Part shown: positions 35,874 through 44,669 of the stretch, in pieces
How positions within the stretch are numbered: position 1 is the first letter of the stretch
Layout of the letters: the number at the start of each line of letters is the position of its first letter
NCBI GenBank assembly: GCA_963817885.1
Contig: CAWFQE010000003.1
Span: forward strand, 310,001 to 374,000
Reading direction: 5' to 3'
Source: CAVOHU01 sp963817885
GTDB lineage: Bacteria; Acidobacteriota; Vicinamibacteria; Vicinamibacterales; JAKQTR01
DNA length: 64,000 bases
The notes under the pieces: model-generated
Told to the model about the DNA's origin: nothing
What the model saw: the letters and a program-made list of their open reading frames with translations, nothing else
Databases searched by the model: none
Program-made: the position numbers and the translations under genes

Positions 35874-37409
35874 CTATTCCGGCCGATGTCTCGCGGGTCT
35901 GGGCGCCGAGGCTGTGAAGGGCGGGCGGATCGGCGATGGCCCCTTCGCGTTGTTCCGGCGAATCGGACCATCCACCTCGGGCTCGGCTCCAATCGTGTCG
36001 GCGTGGCCGGTCCGGATACCGTGCCGGCGCATCAGCACCTGGAAGTTCGGCCGCTGGATGCCGACCTGCTGGGCCGCCCGGGTGACGTTCCACCCGTTCC
36101 GCTGCAGGGCCTCCATCACGAACTCGCGTTCGAGATCGCCTACCGCGACGTCCCTCAAGTGTTTCTTCATCACCAGGAATTCGCGGTTGGATTGCGGGAT
36201 GGTGAGATCGGCCGGCAGGCTCTGCCTGGTCAGCGTGCGGGGAAGGTGCCGCGGCTCGACCGTGTCGCTGTCGCAGGCGATCACCGCCCGCTCCACGACG
36301 CTCTCGAGCTGGCGGACGTTGCCGGGCCAGTCGAACTGCTCGAGCAGGCGAATGGCGTCCTCGGAGATCCTGGCCACCCGCTTGCCGCTGCGCTCGCGCG
36401 CCCGCGCCAGCATGTGGCACGCCAGCATGGGAATGTCCTCGCGCCTCTCGCGCAGGGGCGGCAGCCGAATCGGGAACACATACAGCCGATAGTAGAGGTC
36501 CTCGCGGAACGTGCCCTCGCGGACCATCTGCTCGAGATCCCGATTGGTGGCAAAGACCAGACGGACATCCACGTGCCTCGGCTCGGTGCTGCCGACCGGC
36601 AGGAGCTCGCGTTCCTGCACGAACCGGAGCAGCTTGGCCTGCACCTCGATATCGACGTTGCAGATCTCGTCGAGAAACACGGTGCCCTGGTGCGCGGCCT
36701 CGAAGATCCCTCTCTTGTCGGACACGGCGCCGGTGAAGGAACCCTTCACGTGGCCGAAGAGCTCAGACTCGAGCAGATTCACGGACAGTGTCCCGCAATC
36801 GACGGCGAAGAACCGCTCCTTGTGACGCGCGCTTTCCCGGTGAATGGCGCGGGCCACCAGTTCCTTTCCCGTGCCCGTCTCGCCGACGATGAGCACGGTG
36901 CTCGACGTGGGTGCGACTTTGCGGATGAGCCGGTAGACCTCCTGCATTTTCGGGCTGCTGCCCACCAGGTCCCCGAACCTCGCCTCGTCTTCGTCCTCCG
37001 GCCCGGCGCCTCCTCGCCCGCGCAACAGCAGTCGCCTTCGTTCCCACGCTTTGCGCGCCACGGCCGCCATCTCGTCCGGGGTAAACGGCTTCGGCAGGTA
37101 GTCGAACGCGCCGATCTTCATCGTCTCGACCACCGACGAGATGGTGGCGTACCCTGTAATCACCACCGGCACGACATCCGGAAATCGGCTGCGCAGCGCT
37201 TCGAGCACCTCCATGCCGCCCATCTCGGCCATCTTCAGGTCCGAAAAGACCAGGTCGAACGGCTCTCGATCGAGCCAGTCGAGGGCCTCGGCTCCGGAAG
37301 TGGTCGTTTTGACCTTGTAGCCTTCGCGGGTGAGGATCTTCTCGCAACTCCGGCACACCGACGTGTCGTCGTCAACCACGAGCACGAGCGGACCCTCGGC
37401 GCTACTCAT
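35874..37409 (-). CDS. NtrC-family sigma54-dependent response regulator
   Basis: 511 residues. The receiver domain (1-120) has D-D-D at 13-15 and phosphoacceptor Asp57 in F-S-D-L-K-M. The AAA+ domain (about 140-380) shows Walker A G-E-T-G-T-G-K-E, Walker B-region F-L-D-E, and the sigma54-contact loop as G-S-F-T-G-A instead of the common G-A-F-T-G-A. A Fis-type helix-turn-helix is near 440-470 (V-T-R-A-A-Q-Q-V-G-I). Its ATG overlaps the kinase stop by 8 nt, so the two are a cognate pair. It sits at the end of the hydrogenase operon and is the likely activator of the sigma54 promoter at 32.7 kb. Confidence 0.95.
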   Translation of the reverse strand: MSSAEGPLVLVVDDDTSVCRSCEKILTREGYKVKTTTSGAEALDWLDREPFDLVFSDLKMAEMGGMEVLEALRSRFPDVVPVVITGYATISSVVETMKIGAFDYLPKPFTPDEMAAVARKAWERRRLLLRGRGGAGPEDEDEARFGDLVGSSPKMQEVYRLIRKVAPTSSTVLIVGETGTGKELVARAIHRESARHKERFFAVDCGTLSVNLLESELFGHVKGSFTGAVSDKRGIFEAAHQGTVFLDEICNVDIEVQAKLLRFVQERELLPVGSTEPRHVDVRLVFATNRDLEQMVREGTFREDLYYRLYVFPIRLPPLRERREDIPMLACHMLARARERSGKRVARISEDAIRLLEQFDWPGNVRQLESVVERAVIACDSDTVEPRHLPRTLTRQSLPADLTIPQSNREFLVMKKHLRDVAVGDLEREFVMEALQRNGWNVTRAAQQVGIQRPNFQVLMRRHGIRTGHADTIGAEPEVDGPIRRNNAKGPSPIRPPFTASAPRPARHRPE

Positions 37410-39462
37410 CCTCGGCAGCTCCTCCGACCGGAATGACGATGACAAACGTCGAGCCCTTGCCGGGCGTGGTCTCCACCCACAGCGAGCCCAGGTGGCGCTC
37501 GACCATCCCGTACGCAATGGCCAGGCCGAGGCCGGTGCCGGTCTTCTTCGTCGTGAAGAACGGCTCGAACAGCCGGGCTTTGATCTCGTCCGGGATGCCC
37601 GGTCCCGTGTCGCTGATGCGAAGCTCGACGCCCTTCTGGCCCCGCGCCGGACGGGACGAAACGCGAAGACGTCCGCCATCCGGCATCACGTCGGCTGCGT
37701 TGAGCACGATGTTCAGCACCACCTGCCGCATCTGGTCGCCGTCGGCGAGCACCGTCGGCAGGTCCTGGGCCAGATCGAGCGAGATCTGAATGTTCCGGAA
37801 GCTCGCCTGGTTGCGCACGAGCGCGAGGACGTCTTCCACGACCTGGTTCATGTCGAGCAGCGATCGCTGCGGCTTGGTCTGTCGTGCGAAGTCGAGCAGT
37901 CCCTTCACGATCCGCCGGCACCGCAGCGTCTCGTTGACGATGGTCTGCACGTCATCCCGCCACGGATGGTCCTCTGCCAGGTCCTGGAGCATCAGGCTGC
38001 TGTTGGTCAGGATGCCGGTGAGCGGGTTGTTGATCTCGTGCGCCACGCCGGCGGCGAGCTTGCCGACCGCCGCGAGCTTCTCGGTCTTCAGCAGGTGCGC
38101 CTGCATGGCTTTCAGCTCCGCCGTGCGCTGTTCGACCTTGCGCTCGAGATCGTCGGCGCTGTCGGTCAGCGCCTGGTGCGCGCGCTCCAGCTCCGAGGTC
38201 ATGGTGTTGAAGCTCGAGGCGAGGTACCCCAGCTCGTCCTGCGAGTTGGATTGGACCTTCATCGAGTAGTCGCCCCCGGCGACTTTCTGGGCTGCCAGCG
38301 CCATCGCATGGATCGGCTCGGATATCCGGCGCGCAACCCGGACCGACATCAGCATGACGAGGCCCACGCCTCCCATGGCGATCCCGAGGAACCAGTAGAG
38401 GCTGCGCCAGAGCGTATCGTTATAGGGCTGCTCCAGCACGCCGACGTACAGCATGCCGACGGTCGTGCCGGCCAGGTTCCGGATGGGCGTGTACGCGGAG
38501 AGGTACCAGTCGTTCACGACGAATGCGCGCCCGCGCCAGACTCCGCCGCGGCCGAGCACCTCGTCGGCGACCTCGGCCGAAACCTGCGTCGCGATGGCGC
38601 GTGTGCCGTCCGCATTCCTCACGTTCGTGCTGATCCGCACATCATCCTGGAAGATCGTGGCGGTGCCGACTGGCCGGCCCTTGTATTCCTGGTCCTTGAA
38701 CACCGTCTCGCGGATCCGGTCGACGATGTCGTAGTTGCGGTTGAGCAGCACGCCGCCGACCAGCACGCCAAGGTGTTTTCCCGCCGGGGTGAAGACCGGC
38801 GCCGCGATCTTCAGCATCATGCCCGACTGAATCTCGGCCTCGCGTCGCGGTCGCGCCCGGGGCGTCGCGGCGATCGTCATGAACGCCTGGCGCGCCAGCG
38901 CCGGAGATTCTTTGTCGAGCGCGTCGCGGGACACGACCTCGGCGGCCGATACCGGCGCCAGCTCCTTGAGGGTCCTCGCCACCAGGTCATCAGTGACGTC
39001 CTCCCGGCTGCGATCGGACGGGTTGCGCGTCCGGTAGAACACCCGGCCCTGCGGGTCGGTCAGCGTCAGGACATCGAAGTGCTCGGCGCGGCGGACCCGA
39101 TCCATCTCCTCGTCGAGTCCCGTCGGATCGTTCCGTTGGAGCGCGCCGTAGATCACCATGCGGGTGGCGTGAATCCTGATGGCGTTCTCCAGCCGGTCCA
39201 GCGTGGATTGATAGATTTCCTTTGCGGCCTCGAGGTCGGAATTGACCTGCGCCTGCGCCTGCTCGAACACGCGCTGGCGGATGATGCCGATGCCGAGCAC
39301 CGAGGTGATGAGCGCCGGAATCAGGATGGCGACAGAGAAGTTGCGGGCCAGGCGGCCCTGGATGCTCACTCCGCCCGTCAACCGCCGCAGACGTGTGCGG
39401 AGCGTTCGCTCAGGAACACGAACCGGTTTGGTTGCCGCTGTCTCGGCACGAGTCACGGTCAC
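37402..39462 (-). CDS. Cache-domain sensor histidine kinase
   Basis: 686 residues. Membrane helices at about 43-60 and 354-376 flank a 290-residue periplasmic double-Cache-type sensor (G-R-V-F-Y-R-T-R-N and L-G-V-L-V-G-G-V-L-L). A HAMP domain follows (about 377-430), then a coiled linker, the phosphoacceptor His475 in G-V-A-H-E-I-N-N-P-L, and a C-terminal ATPase with G-T-G-L-G-L-A-I. It phosphorylates the NtrC-type partner, whose ATG overlaps its stop. It begins 15 nt after the hydrogenase maturation protease gene and starts with GTG. Periplasmic ligand unknown; an organic acid is usual for Cache domains. Confidence 0.9.
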   Translation of the reverse strand: MTVTRAETAATKPVRVPERTLRTRLRRLTGGVSIQGRLARNFSVAILIPALITSVLGIGIIRQRVFEQAQAQVNSDLEAAKEIYQSTLDRLENAIRIHATRMVIYGALQRNDPTGLDEEMDRVRRAEHFDVLTLTDPQGRVFYRTRNPSDRSREDVTDDLVARTLKELAPVSAAEVVSRDALDKESPALARQAFMTIAATPRARPRREAEIQSGMMLKIAAPVFTPAGKHLGVLVGGVLLNRNYDIVDRIRETVFKDQEYKGRPVGTATIFQDDVRISTNVRNADGTRAIATQVSAEVADEVLGRGGVWRGRAFVVNDWYLSAYTPIRNLAGTTVGMLYVGVLEQPYNDTLWRSLYWFLGIAMGGVGLVMLMSVRVARRISEPIHAMALAAQKVAGGDYSMKVQSNSQDELGYLASSFNTMTSELERAHQALTDSADDLERKVEQRTAELKAMQAHLLKTEKLAAVGKLAAGVAHEINNPLTGILTNSSLMLQDLAEDHPWRDDVQTIVNETLRCRRIVKGLLDFARQTKPQRSLLDMNQVVEDVLALVRNQASFRNIQISLDLAQDLPTVLADGDQMRQVVLNIVLNAADVMPDGGRLRVSSRPARGQKGVELRISDTGPGIPDEIKARLFEPFFTTKKTGTGLGLAIAYGMVERHLGSLWVETTPGKGSTFVIVIPVGGAAEDE

Positions 39463-39477
39463 GGCAGGCCTCTGGAC

Positions 39478-40005
39478 TCACGAAGTTCGTTCCCCGCATC
39501 GGGTCGCGAGCTCGCCGGCGGTTCGGCGCAGCAGTTCGCTGACGGCGCGGACGGCGGCTGGAACGGCCGCGCGCACGGCAGGCGTCAGCCCGACCTCGAT
39601 GGTGTCCATGTCCTGGACTTCGATTGCGACGATGTGTATCGCCGCCGGAAGCGCGACGCCCGATTGCCTGCCCAGGCGCACCACGGCCGGCAGCCCGACG
39701 GAGTGGGGCGAAGGGCCGGCCGGCGTGCCGACGGCATCCAGCGGAAACGACAGCACCGTGCCCGGGCGATGCGCACCGGTCCTGACCGCGTCGACCACGA
39801 TGGCGCGGTCGTAGCCCATGAGCTCGTCGAGCAGGTAGAAGCCCGAGAGCCCGCTGCGGCGCACGACGGCGCCCGGCAGCGATTCCCGGCCCAGCACCGA
39901 TGCGACTTCCCATCCGACCCCATCGTCTGATCGCAGGTCGTTGCCGAGGCACAGCACGATCGTCCGTGGTTCGGTCTCGTAAGAGGCGGGCGGCGACGGG
40001 ATCAC
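39478..40005 (-). CDS. [NiFe]-hydrogenase maturation protease
   Basis: A 175-residue endopeptidase of the HycI/HoxW/HyaD family. It removes the C-terminal peptide of the large subunit once nickel is inserted. It shows C-L-G-N-D-L-R-S-D-D-G-V-G (family motif G-N-x-L-x-x-D-D-G-x-G with the nickel-binding Asp), V-V-D-A-V-R-T-G and S-P-H-S-V-G-L-P with the second ligand His. The GTG start at 40005 overlaps the large-subunit stop (GTGA). Its position right after the large subunit, at the end of the structural genes, fits its role. Confidence 0.9.
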   Translation of the reverse strand: MIPSPPASYETEPRTIVLCLGNDLRSDDGVGWEVASVLGRESLPGAVVRRSGLSGFYLLDELMGYDRAIVVDAVRTGAHRPGTVLSFPLDAVGTPAGPSPHSVGLPAVVRLGRQSGVALPAAIHIVAIEVQDMDTIEVGLTPAVRAAVPAAVRAVSELLRRTAGELATRCGERTS

Positions 40006-41486
40006 GTCCACGACTGGCCCTCGATGCCGCGCTCGATTGTCTGGACGATGTCGCCGGCCGCATTTCGAATCGTGACGCGGAGCGGCATTTCGCCCGGTAA
40101 CGAATGCGTCGCGCACCCGTAGCACGGGTCGTAGGCCCGAAATGCCATCTCGACCTGGTTCAGGATCCCCTGGCCGACGTTCCCGGCGTGAATCACGCCT
40201 TTGGCGGCCTTCTGGATCGACAACTGGATAGGGGCCGCGTTGTGGACCGTCGCCACCATCAGGTTCACGGCGGTGAGGATCCCGCGCTGGTCGGTCGCGT
40301 AGTGATGGATCAGCGTTCCGCGCGGGGCCTCGACGATGCCCACCCCTTCGGTCGGCGCCTCGGTGGGCAGGCGGCGGACCACCGGGTCCAGGATCTCGGG
40401 ATCCTGGCTGAACGCCAGCACGGTCTCCGCGGCCTGCAAGGCCTCGATCAGGCGGGCCCAATGGGTGGCCAGCGTGTGATGAGCGGGTTTGCCGCCGAGC
40501 ACGGAGTACATCTGCTCGTAGTGTTCCTGCGCCCTCGGCGTCGCCATGCCATCCGCGACGTTCAGGCGCGCGAGCGGCGCGACGCGGTAGAGGCCGCTGT
40601 CTTCGCCGTCCACGAAGCCCTTCCACCCGATCCGTTTCAGGAACGGGAACTTGATGTAGGACCACGTCTCGACGTGCTCCGCGATGTGCTGCAGGTAATC
40701 CTGCGGCTGGAACCGGAGGATCTCGGCGCCGGATGGGTTGACGACGCGGACATCGCCCCGATAGAAGTTCACTTTCCCGGCCGGATCCACGGTGCCCATG
40801 TAGTTGGTGCGGTGCGCATAGTGGTCGGCGAGGATCGTGTCGACATACGCCTGGTTCTTCAGGACGATGTCCGCGAACGCCTGGAGAGAGAACGCCGCGA
40901 AGTCGACAAAGCCTGGCGCCGCCTGCTGGAGGCGCGTGACCAGGTCCTTCGTCATGGGCTTGCTGATGCCGCCGGGCAGGCCGAACACAGGGTGGATGGC
41001 TTTTCCGGCCATCTCCACCATGATGTCGCGCGCCGCCTTTCGCGCCGCGATGACCCTGGCGCCGATCTCGAGCCCGACCTTCCCGATCACGCCGACCACG
41101 TTGCGCTCGGCCGCCGGCGCCCCCGGTCCGACGATGAAGTCCGGCCCGCCCAGGAAATAGAAGTGCAGCGTGTGATCCTCGAACATGAACAGGTTGTAGA
41201 AGAGCTCGCGGATCTTATGGGCGGCCGGCGGCGGATCGACGTGGTAGAGCGCGTCGAGCGCCCGGGTGGCGGCCATGTGGTGCGCCGTGGGACAGACGCC
41301 GCAGATCCGCGGCGTGATCCGCGGCATCTCCTCGGCGGCCCGGCCGAGACAGAACCGCTCGAATCCCCGCAACTCGGGCACCTGGATGTAGGCGTTCGAG
41401 ACCTCGCCCTGGTCGTCGAGGAAGATCTCGATCTTGCCGTGGCCTTCCAGGCGTGTGATTGGATCGATCGTGATGCGCTGTGTCAT
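40002..41486 (-). CDS. [NiFe] hydrogenase large subunit (group 3, Mvh/Hox-like)
   Basis: 494 residues. The nickel-binding L1 motif is R-I-C-G-V-C-P-T-A-H (Cys62, Cys65) and L2 is D-P-C-Y-G-C-A-T-H (Cys455, Cys458). A tail of 33 residues after His461 is the expected cleavage product of the maturation protease. I-T-R-L-E-G-H-G-K-I at the start is also a hallmark. No Tat signal or membrane anchor is seen anywhere in the operon, so the enzyme is cytosolic. It overlaps the small subunit gene by 4 nt and the protease gene by 4 nt. Closest by pattern to group 3c/3d subunits; the subgroup needs a tree. Confidence 0.95.
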   Translation of the reverse strand: MTQRITIDPITRLEGHGKIEIFLDDQGEVSNAYIQVPELRGFERFCLGRAAEEMPRITPRICGVCPTAHHMAATRALDALYHVDPPPAAHKIRELFYNLFMFEDHTLHFYFLGGPDFIVGPGAPAAERNVVGVIGKVGLEIGARVIAARKAARDIMVEMAGKAIHPVFGLPGGISKPMTKDLVTRLQQAAPGFVDFAAFSLQAFADIVLKNQAYVDTILADHYAHRTNYMGTVDPAGKVNFYRGDVRVVNPSGAEILRFQPQDYLQHIAEHVETWSYIKFPFLKRIGWKGFVDGEDSGLYRVAPLARLNVADGMATPRAQEHYEQMYSVLGGKPAHHTLATHWARLIEALQAAETVLAFSQDPEILDPVVRRLPTEAPTEGVGIVEAPRGTLIHHYATDQRGILTAVNLMVATVHNAAPIQLSIQKAAKGVIHAGNVGQGILNQVEMAFRAYDPCYGCATHSLPGEMPLRVTIRNAAGDIVQTIERGIEGQSWT

Positions 41487-42460
41487 AGGGTGACCCCAAC
41501 CCTGCGTCGCCGGAGCAGAGACGTCGGGAGCGAGAACCGGTAGAAGGTGCCGGCCGGATCCGGGATCTGGTCGAGCAGCTTTTCGATGGCCGCTTCGTCC
41601 TTCGGCTCGAGAATCGACGCGAAGGCCGACAGGAACTTCGCGCCCTGATCGTAGACATCGTCCATCGGGCCGAAACACCCCCGGCACGGCATGTTGCCCT
41701 CGATGCAGCGCATGCCGCAGCCCGACCGCGTGGCCGGCCCCATGCAGATGAAGCCCTGGGCCAGGAAACACTTCTCCTGGTCGAGGAGGTGAGTCGCAGG
41801 ACGCCTGATCTCGGTGATCTCGATCCGATCGGGCTTGGAGTCCTTCCGCGGACAGTCGTCACAGCAGGCCTTGTTCGGGCTGAGGACCGCGCCGCGCGGC
41901 GGCAGGGTATTGGTCAGGATCGCCGTGACGGCCGACCAGATCAGCGCGGGCGGCGGTGCGCACCCGGGCAGGTAGTAGTCGACATCGATCACCTGGTTCA
42001 GCGACTTCACGGTGTCCCAGAAGGCCGGAAGGGTCAGCGTGTGGCCGTCCACCTGTGACGACTCCTGCGGGTCGGCCGTGGTCCCGGCTTCCATCGACGC
42101 CACGTCGTGGTAGACCGTCTTGAAGGTCTCCTGGCGGTTGGTGAGGTTGCCCAGGCCCGGGATGCCGCCCAGGTGCGCGCACGATCCGAAGGCGACGACC
42201 AGGCCGGCCTTGCGCCGCAGCAGGTGGACCCATTCCTCCTGCTCCGACATGCGGACCGCGCCGTTGATGAACGCCACGGCGATCGACTTGTCGGGCATCG
42301 CCTCGATGTCGTGCTTCTTGAAGTCCATCGCGACCGGCCAGAGCACGATGTCGACCGCGTCGACCACCTTGAGGATGTCCTCATTGAGGTCGACCACAGC
42401 CTCCTCGCAGCCGCCGCAGGACGCGCACCAGTAGAAGGCCACTTTCGGCTTGTCCGCCAT
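41483..42460 (-). CDS. [NiFe] hydrogenase small subunit (Mvh-like)
   Basis: 325 residues with no signal peptide, hence cytosolic. The proximal-cluster cysteines are seen in W-C-A-S-C-G-G-C-E, F-G-S-C-A-H-L-G-G-I-P-G and Y-L-P-G-C-A-P-P-P. A C-terminal segment is rich in further cysteines: C-C-D-D-C-P, C-F-L-A-Q-G-F-I-C-M-G-P, G-C-G-M-R-C and C-R-G-C-F-G-P, ligands for the medial and distal clusters. This long cysteine-rich C-terminus is typical of MvhG-type subunits that pass electrons to MvhD/HdrA. Genes on both sides overlap or abut it, so expression is coupled. Confidence 0.9.
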   Translation of the reverse strand: MADKPKVAFYWCASCGGCEEAVVDLNEDILKVVDAVDIVLWPVAMDFKKHDIEAMPDKSIAVAFINGAVRMSEQEEWVHLLRRKAGLVVAFGSCAHLGGIPGLGNLTNRQETFKTVYHDVASMEAGTTADPQESSQVDGHTLTLPAFWDTVKSLNQVIDVDYYLPGCAPPPALIWSAVTAILTNTLPPRGAVLSPNKACCDDCPRKDSKPDRIEITEIRRPATHLLDQEKCFLAQGFICMGPATRSGCGMRCIEGNMPCRGCFGPMDDVYDQGAKFLSAFASILEPKDEAAIEKLLDQIPDPAGTFYRFSLPTSLLRRRRVGVTL

Positions 42461-42462
42461 CG

Positions 42463-42876
42463 TCAGCTCCTCGCCTGTTTCCAGGGCCCCAGCTTCCGCA
42501 CCTGCTCCGTCATCTCGTTGCACACGTGCTGGACGCGGTCGCCCTCGCTCGCCGAGATCCACTCGAGCCGCACACGCGCATCTTCCACGCCGAACTGGGT
42601 CAGCACCCGCTTGAGCAGCCGGAACCGGCGGAGCGTCTTGTAGTTCCCTTCCTGGTAATGGCAGTCGCCCGGGTGGCATCCGCCGATGAGGACGCCGTCG
42701 GCGCCTTCCTCGAATGCCTTGAGCACGAACTGCGGATCGACACGGCCCGAGCACATGACCCGGATCACCGGGGCGTTGGGGGCGTAGGTGAGTCTCGCCG
42801 TGCCTGCCAGATCGGAGGCGGTGTAGGTGCACCAGTTGCAGAAGAACGCGACGATACGAGGTTCGAACGTGGCCAT
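42463..42876 (-). CDS. mvhD: MvhD-like [2Fe-2S] electron-transfer subunit
   Basis: 137 residues. It has F-F-C-N-W-C-T-Y-T-A-S-D-L-A-G, M-C-S-G-R-V-D-P and G-C-H-P-G-D-C-H-Y-Q-E-G-N, the conserved features of MvhD (F420-non-reducing hydrogenase delta). This subunit links the hydrogenase to HdrA in methanogens and in many bacterial Hdr complexes. Its gene sits between the hydrogenase small subunit and the NuoG-HdrA fusion, precisely the interface it should bridge. The gap to the small subunit gene is 2 nt. Confidence 0.9.
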   Translation of the reverse strand: MATFEPRIVAFFCNWCTYTASDLAGTARLTYAPNAPVIRVMCSGRVDPQFVLKAFEEGADGVLIGGCHPGDCHYQEGNYKTLRRFRLLKRVLTQFGVEDARVRLEWISASEGDRVQHVCNEMTEQVRKLGPWKQARS

Positions 42877-42888
42877 GCTTCACGCTCC

Positions 42889-44640
42889 CTACAAGGCCAG
42901 CACGCCTTCGATCTCGGCCATGATCTGCGTGTCGGTGAAATGATGCTGCTGCGCGGCGTGCGACGGGCAGGCCGCCACACAGGTCCCACAACCCTTGCAG
43001 AGCGCCTGGTTGAGCTGCGACACTTTCTTCTCGCGGTTGAACTCGATCGCGCTGAAGGGACACAGCGGCACGCAGACCTGGCACCCGGAGCAGCGCTCCT
43101 CGTCGATGTGTGCGGTATACGCTTCCAGCTCGACCTGGCCCTTGTCGATGAGAGCCATCGCCTCGGCAGCGGCCGCGCCCGCCTGCGCGACCGTGTCCGG
43201 GATGTCCTTGGGGCCCTGCGCGCACCCGGCGAGGAACACGCCGTCGGTGAAGGTGGAGACCGGCGCCAGCTTCGGGTGGCGCTCGAGGAAGAAGCCCTCG
43301 GTCGAGCACGACATGTTGAACATGCGCCGCACGGCGTCGGCATCCGATCGCGCCTCGAGGCCGGTGGAAAGGATGACCATGTCGACCGGGATCCGGCGCA
43401 CGATGCCCGCCAGCGTGTCCTCCACGCGGATGACGAGCTTGCCCTGCTCCATGGGCGTGACGGCCCAGTCGGTGACCTCGGCGACCCTCCCGCGGATGAA
43501 CTCCACGCCCTCCTCGAGCAGGCGGTTGTAGAACTCCTCGTAGCCCTTCCCGAAGCTGCGCATGTCGATGTAGAAGTTGTAGACCTTGGCGCCGCTGCGC
43601 TCGTGCACCAGGTGGGCGAGCTTCAGCGAGTACATGCAGCAGACGCGCGAGCAATACTCATGCGTCTTCTTGTCGCGCGACCCGACGCAGTGGATGATGC
43701 CCACCGAGGCAGGCGCCGACCCGTCGTCCAGCTGCACGGTTCCGTTGGTCGGTCCCGACGCGTTCACCATGTGCTCGACCTGCATCGCGGTGAACACGTT
43801 GGGATAGGCGCCGTAGCCGTACTGCGGGAGCCGCTTGGCGTCCACGGTCTGGAACCCCGTGGCGACGATGATGGAGCCGACCTGGAACTCCTCGATGGTG
43901 TCCTGCTGCCCGTGGTTGATGGCCTTGGCCTCGCACACCGTCGCGCAGACCTGGCACCCGTCGGTCTTGAAGTGGATGCAGCTCTCGGCGTCGATCACCG
44001 GCTTGTGCGGCACGGCCTGCATCGTCGGGATGTAGATCGGCGTCATGGGCCCGAGCGGCAGCTCGTGGCGGATCTGCTCGGCGTCGTCCTCGATCCGAAT
44101 GCTGCCCGTGGGGCAGACGTACGCGCAGGCGCCGCACGCGATGCATCTCTCCGACGGCTCGTCGTAGGCGGTCGAAACCTCGCGCGTCGTGCCGCGGCTG
44201 AAGAAGCCGAGCACGTTGGCGCCCACCACGTCCGAGCACACCCGCACGCACAGGCCGCAGAGGATGCAGTCGTCGTCGCCGCGGCCGAAGCGCGGCTCGG
44301 TGATGCCGTATTCCTCGGCGAGCGCGTTGAGGACCGGGACGTGGCCGCAGCGGGCGAGCAGCCATTCCAGGATCATCTTCCGGTTGCGGCGGACGCGATC
44401 GGTCGCTGTGAAGACCTCGATGCCGTCGGTGACGGGGTAGTTGCAGGCGGTCACCATCCGGACGCGGCTCCGCATGTGGACCTCGACCATGCAGATGCGG
44501 CACGCCCCGTACGGCTCGATGATGGGGTGGTGGCACAGGGTCGGGATTCTCACCCCGACCTTCTCCGCCACCGAGATCAACGGGGCCCGGTCGTCGGCCT
44601 CGGTCGTGATGCCGTCTATGGTCACCTTCACGCGCTTCAT
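42889..44640 (-). CDS. Fusion: NuoG/HoxU-like Fe-S domain plus C-terminal half of HdrA
   Basis: 583 residues with two parts. Residues 1-185 are NuoG/HoxU-like: a [2Fe-2S] site (Cys36, Cys47, Cys50, Cys66) and two [4Fe-4S] motifs (Cys125-Cys135, Cys166-Cys176). Residues about 195-583 match the second half of HdrA: P-I-Y-I-P-T-M-Q-A-V-P-H-K, C-x7-C-x2-C-x3-C at 221-236, H-E-Y-C-S-R-V-C-C-M-Y-S-L-K, and two C-terminal [4Fe-4S] motifs (517-527, 548-558). The G-x-G-x-x-G FAD-binding part of HdrA is absent here and is supplied by the gene at 51483-52337. The protein should route electrons between the NuoEF, Mvh and Hdr modules. Confidence 0.85.
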   Translation of the reverse strand: MKRVKVTIDGITTEADDRAPLISVAEKVGVRIPTLCHHPIIEPYGACRICMVEVHMRSRVRMVTACNYPVTDGIEVFTATDRVRRNRKMILEWLLARCGHVPVLNALAEEYGITEPRFGRGDDDCILCGLCVRVCSDVVGANVLGFFSRGTTREVSTAYDEPSERCIACGACAYVCPTGSIRIEDDAEQIRHELPLGPMTPIYIPTMQAVPHKPVIDAESCIHFKTDGCQVCATVCEAKAINHGQQDTIEEFQVGSIIVATGFQTVDAKRLPQYGYGAYPNVFTAMQVEHMVNASGPTNGTVQLDDGSAPASVGIIHCVGSRDKKTHEYCSRVCCMYSLKLAHLVHERSGAKVYNFYIDMRSFGKGYEEFYNRLLEEGVEFIRGRVAEVTDWAVTPMEQGKLVIRVEDTLAGIVRRIPVDMVILSTGLEARSDADAVRRMFNMSCSTEGFFLERHPKLAPVSTFTDGVFLAGCAQGPKDIPDTVAQAGAAAAEAMALIDKGQVELEAYTAHIDEERCSGCQVCVPLCPFSAIEFNREKKVSQLNQALCKGCGTCVAACPSHAAQQHHFTDTQIMAEIEGVLAL

Positions 44641-44669
44641 CTATGGCCTCCAGCAGAAGAGCCCCGGCG

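Noticed and set aside
42889..44640. Considered as a complete HdrA.
   Set aside because: The FAD-binding G-x-G-x-x-G half is absent; its N-terminus is NuoG/HoxU-like, and the missing half is the separate gene at 51483-52337.
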